Of a DNA stretch of 64,000 nucleotides, positions 61,261 to 64,000 are shown piece after piece. The notes beneath the pieces are model-generated. The model saw nothing but the letters and a program-made list of their open reading frames with translations. It ran no database searches and was not told where the DNA came from. This DNA is from Echinostoma caproni (Eukaryota > Platyhelminthes > Trematoda > Plagiorchiida > Echinostomatidae): the NCBI GenBank assembly GCA_900618425.1, contig UZAN01040017.1:27469-91468 (forward strand), read 5' to 3'. Numbering within the stretch: the first letter of the stretch is position 1; the number at the start of each line of letters is the position of its first letter. The position numbers and the translations under genes were made by a program.

Positions 61261-61418
61261 CCATATATATATAATTCCTATTCACTATTATCATCAGGTG
61301 TCTTAGATAAGGTTTTCTCTGCGACATGTCCAGGATAACCATTAGCTGTGATTGCCTGTTTAATAGCTTCCAGTCCTGAGTTTAGCTTTTCCCTTGACGA
61401 ATGGTTCTTGCACTACTG
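61261..61418 (-). repeat. Right inverted arm of the PLE cluster (RT thumb, minus strand)
   Basis: Reverse complement of 59724-59888: AAGGGAAAAGCTAAACTCAGG and GGTTATCCTGGACATGTCGC are identical, and the AT-rich inner end corresponds. Outside 61418 the similarity stops abruptly and an RTE-type LINE begins. Confidence 0.85.
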
Positions 61419-61419
61419 G

Positions 61420-63835
61420 TCAGACAGCCCTTTTCCTTCCATATCCCACCTTCTTTCTATGCCCCTTCTTCCGACAAGTAACATTTCCCCAGATGACTTG
61501 TTCCTGACCAGCCAAAGTTTGTTGCCTACTAGCACTGTAGGCAGCTTACCACAAAACAGATTGCAGATTCTGAAACCGCGTCAACCGACCAATCCGGAGG
61601 CCTTCAACTTTAGGACTCTGATGCAGGTGGGTCAACTGCGTATCGTAAACGAGAATTCAGAATCCTGGCGCTATAAGTCACTTTAGTGCGCCGGATATGT
61701 CTTTGAAGTGTTTCTTCTGAACATCAGGTGAGAACGAAGCCCTTTCAGTAGACCAGCGTAGCGTAGGCAGCCAAAGAGTGACTGATCGATTGGATCCCCG
61801 TCAACATTCGTTTTAAAATGTCTTAATATTTCCTCTTTTTATTTATCGAATAGACAAATGTACAGTCAACATTCAGGAAGGGGGCCGCGGCCATACAAAA
61901 GCTGTCTAGGAAGACGGGTGGCGATGGAGCGGTTGGAACCCGAGACTCCCAGGTCAAAAGTTGGTGACCTAACCACGTGGCCACCACCACCGCCTATGTG
62001 AGATGCACTCCAAGGTTTTATCACCGTCCCTAAATAAATCAGCAGCAAAAGGTGCTTGATCATCATTTCAGCCTAAGCACTGACCGACTGCTATTGTGAC
62101 GCACAAAATCTCACCGAGTGAGAGCATGTGAATCTTACCTAGGTGGTCGCTGTACTCTGCCCTGCCAATGAACAGGTAACGGCGATCAACTTATTCAGTT
62201 CTGCGCAGCTCCCCATCGGTTCCTATCCAGTACCAACTTACGACACAGCTCTCGACGGACAGTGACGTGCAGCTCCAATTCAACTGATGCGTTGAAACTA
62301 CTGAACTACATGGCGATAAGCTACTATTTTTATGGCTCAGAACAAAACGGCAAGTCCTTTGAAACCCCTGCGTTGAATCCGATCATGCATTAGCTTTGAT
62401 GCACCTCACTCTCCGACCCACTGGTAGCGGTAAAACCCACAACCATAGCCGGTCGGCAGATCATCGCTTATCTGACCCAGCTGTTCGTGCTCGCTTTGAA
62501 TCAGAACTAGGGCAAGATCGAACGCGTTTTTGCGTGGTAGTACAGACCAACAATGGGATCAGATTGGATGAGCCATTCACTCCGCAGCGAGGGTTCCGTG
62601 TGGATCCCAAGCAGCAGTCCGTCCGAGACATCAGATATCTGATGAGTCAGTAGCACTGATGGAGAAAAAGCGGCAAATCCCCACTGCCCGGGATCAAGGC
62701 AGGGATAGGTAGCGTCCGAAACGTTAGCTCATGAAGAGCCTCGAGAAAGACCTTGAAAATTGGTAGGTAACAATAGCTAGTGAAATGGAAGAGAGTAGCT
62801 GCATCAGGGAATAGTCAACAAATTTTCCAACTGATACGAAACACGGGAGGTAGGCGAACCCCAGTTATTGACGCAGTCTGCGACAAAAATGGACACGCTA
62901 TTCACAATGAGGAACCACAGCTGAACCGGTGAGCGGAGTACTTCAACAGTCAGTTCAGCTGGTCCCACACTAACCAGACTACCTCTTTTGATTTAACTGT
63001 GACTCTATGGGCGGTGTCATGTGCACCTGCTATTGAGGTAGTAGTGTGGTCTGGCTTTGAAGCCCTGAAGAAAGGAAAAGCAGTTGGATCTAATGGGCTT
63101 CTTCCTATTCTATTCATGATGGGGGTGATGACCTCTTAGATTCCATTACTGAATTACTGCGTAACATCTGGTTGCAAGGGTGTATTCCATCGTCCTGCAG
63201 CAAATCACTGATTGTTCAAAATTTCAATTAGGGATCTCGCCACGATGGCGCAAATCAGCGGGAAATAACTTTGATAGCAATTGTCACCAAAATGTTAACT
63301 TCCGTCATGCATCGACATCTGACTCCGTTGTGGAGACAAATATCCGCGAACAATTAGGATTCCATCCAGATCTGTATGTATCGACGCTGTATCAAGTCCT
63401 CGAGCTACGTCATACCAACGTTTGTCGTGTTCTTTGACCTTAAAGGAGGATTCGACCCAGTTGACTGCAAAGTCCTAATTGGTTCGCTTCTTCGCAGAGG
63501 AATACCGCAGAATTATGTGAACCTATTAAAATTAATCAACTCGCATACTTCTGGAATTGTAGGGATCTAAGGCGAGCTGAGTAGATCATTTGAAGACTTT
63601 GTAACTGTATCGTTGGTCATGACAGCAAACCGTTCTTGTTGTCTCTTGATATCAAACCTGAATGCTGAAAAACGTGTGGATGCACAGCTGGACTGGACTG
63701 CGTACTTTGTGTGTTGATCATGGAGGTTCCCAATACCTATAGTTCTTATTTGCATTGTGTTCACCTAGAGTTTGGCAGCGATCACTGAAGCTCGCTTCAC
63801 TGTATTACGCTGTACGATGATGATGATGACCAGTA
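61420..63835 (+). mobile_element. RTE-clade LINE (+), internally deleted
   Basis: Pieces in order. LLPTSTVGSLPQNRLQILKP and NPEAFNFRTLMQVGQ (61510-61640) are the segment before and at the start of the RTE endonuclease. LIDWIPVNIR follows (about 61783-61813), then a SINE-like insertion (61859-61994), then CVESDHALALMHLTLRPTGS (62370-62430, endonuclease end with SDHA). HRLSDPAVRARFESEL is linker. The RT has KKGKAVGSNGLLPILF, LLDSITELLRNIWLQGCIPS, ITLIAIVTKMLTSVMHR and motif A VVFFDLKGGFDPVDCKVLIG (63425-63485), ending LLKLINSHTSGIVGI. At about 63600 the sequence jumps to a C-terminal LVMTANR-like word and a 3' UTR, GCAGCGATCACTGAAG...GCTGTACGATGATGATGATG (63777-63825). Motifs B and C are therefore lost. 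Dead element. Confidence 0.85.
61859..61994 (-). repeat. SINE-like repeat S1, copy B
   Basis: Related to 28559-28709. Minus strand: GGCCACGTGGTTAGGTCACC (A-box-like), GAGTCTCGGGTTCCAACCGC (B-box-like) and GCGGCCCCCTTCCTGAATG. It interrupts the RTE endonuclease coding region. Confidence 0.65.
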
Positions 63836-64000
63836 GGTCAGGAGTCACCAGTGCAGTAACCTTTCTGAAAAGCAGGAATGTCCTCAGACAAGTCTGGATA
63901 CCTCCAGAGCAGTTCAAAGCTGGCCTATCTTGTCTGATCGATCCGCTGCCCTCTCTTTTTCACTTCATTTGGAAAAGGGAAGTGTTTCCAAAAGACAGAA
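63836..64000. other. No recognisable feature
   Basis: Downstream flank of the RTE element to the window end. Confidence 0.4.

Noticed and set aside
1..64000. CRISPR array, bacterial operon, phage or integron
   Set aside because: No regularly spaced repeats, no ribosome-binding-site/ORF packing, and introns plus LINE/PLE/SINE content show eukaryotic DNA.

Overview
The window looks like repeat-rich nuclear DNA from a flatworm, most likely a digenean trematode. It is AT-leaning, has GT/AG introns and very few intact coding regions. The mix of retroelements points the same way: CR1/jockey-like and RTE-like LINEs, Penelope-like elements (PLEs), a Ty3/Gypsy gag of the CsRn1 kind, a mariner and tRNA-derived SINEs. 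I cannot name the species from the sequence alone.

Host genes. One convincing host gene is present: a three-exon gene on the + strand (16164-18082). It encodes a small secreted, GPI-anchored Ly6/uPAR (CD59-like) protein with ten cysteines. A second signal-peptide exon at 58509-58563 has exactly the same length and splice phase (55 nt, phase 1), so it is probably the first exon of a paralogue whose remaining exons are outside the window or not recognisable.

Layout. 0.6-5 kb: decayed CR1-like LINE (-) carrying a PLE 3'-end fragment, a mariner (-) and the 5' half of a PLE (-). 12-14.4 kb: Gypsy gag remnant (-) and a LINE RT fragment (-). 16-18 kb: CD59-like gene. 26.7-27.6 kb: PLE endonuclease and 3' end (+), with a hammerhead-like core. 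29.9-32.9 kb: the best preserved LINE (-), with a 437-codon endonuclease ORF. 33.4-35 kb: LINE RT (+) split by a SINE with a triplicated tRNA-like head and a 12-bp target-site duplication. 42.6-43.2 kb: third copy of the same LINE family (-). 46-47.1 kb: LINE endonuclease domain (+). 49.5-50 kb: RTE 3' ends. 52-53.2 kb: PLE duplicated as a 452-bp inverted repeat. 54.1-55.9 kb: LINE RT (+). 59.6-61.4 kb: second PLE cluster, also with inverted arms. 61.4-63.8 kb: RTE-clade LINE (+) with a SINE-like insertion and an internal deletion.

Assembly. Two runs of N (395 and 466 nt) are each flanked by the same sequence on both sides (85 bp and 17 bp), so both may be false gaps between overlapping contigs.

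I found no CRISPR array, operon, rRNA gene or evidently new multi-gene system. The most interesting material is the architecture of the two inverted PLEs, the possible ribozyme remnant in a PLE 3' end, the SINE built from repeated tRNA-like heads, and the CD59-like exon pair. Retroelement calls rest on protein motifs recognised by eye. Boundaries are approximate unless a repeat edge is visible.
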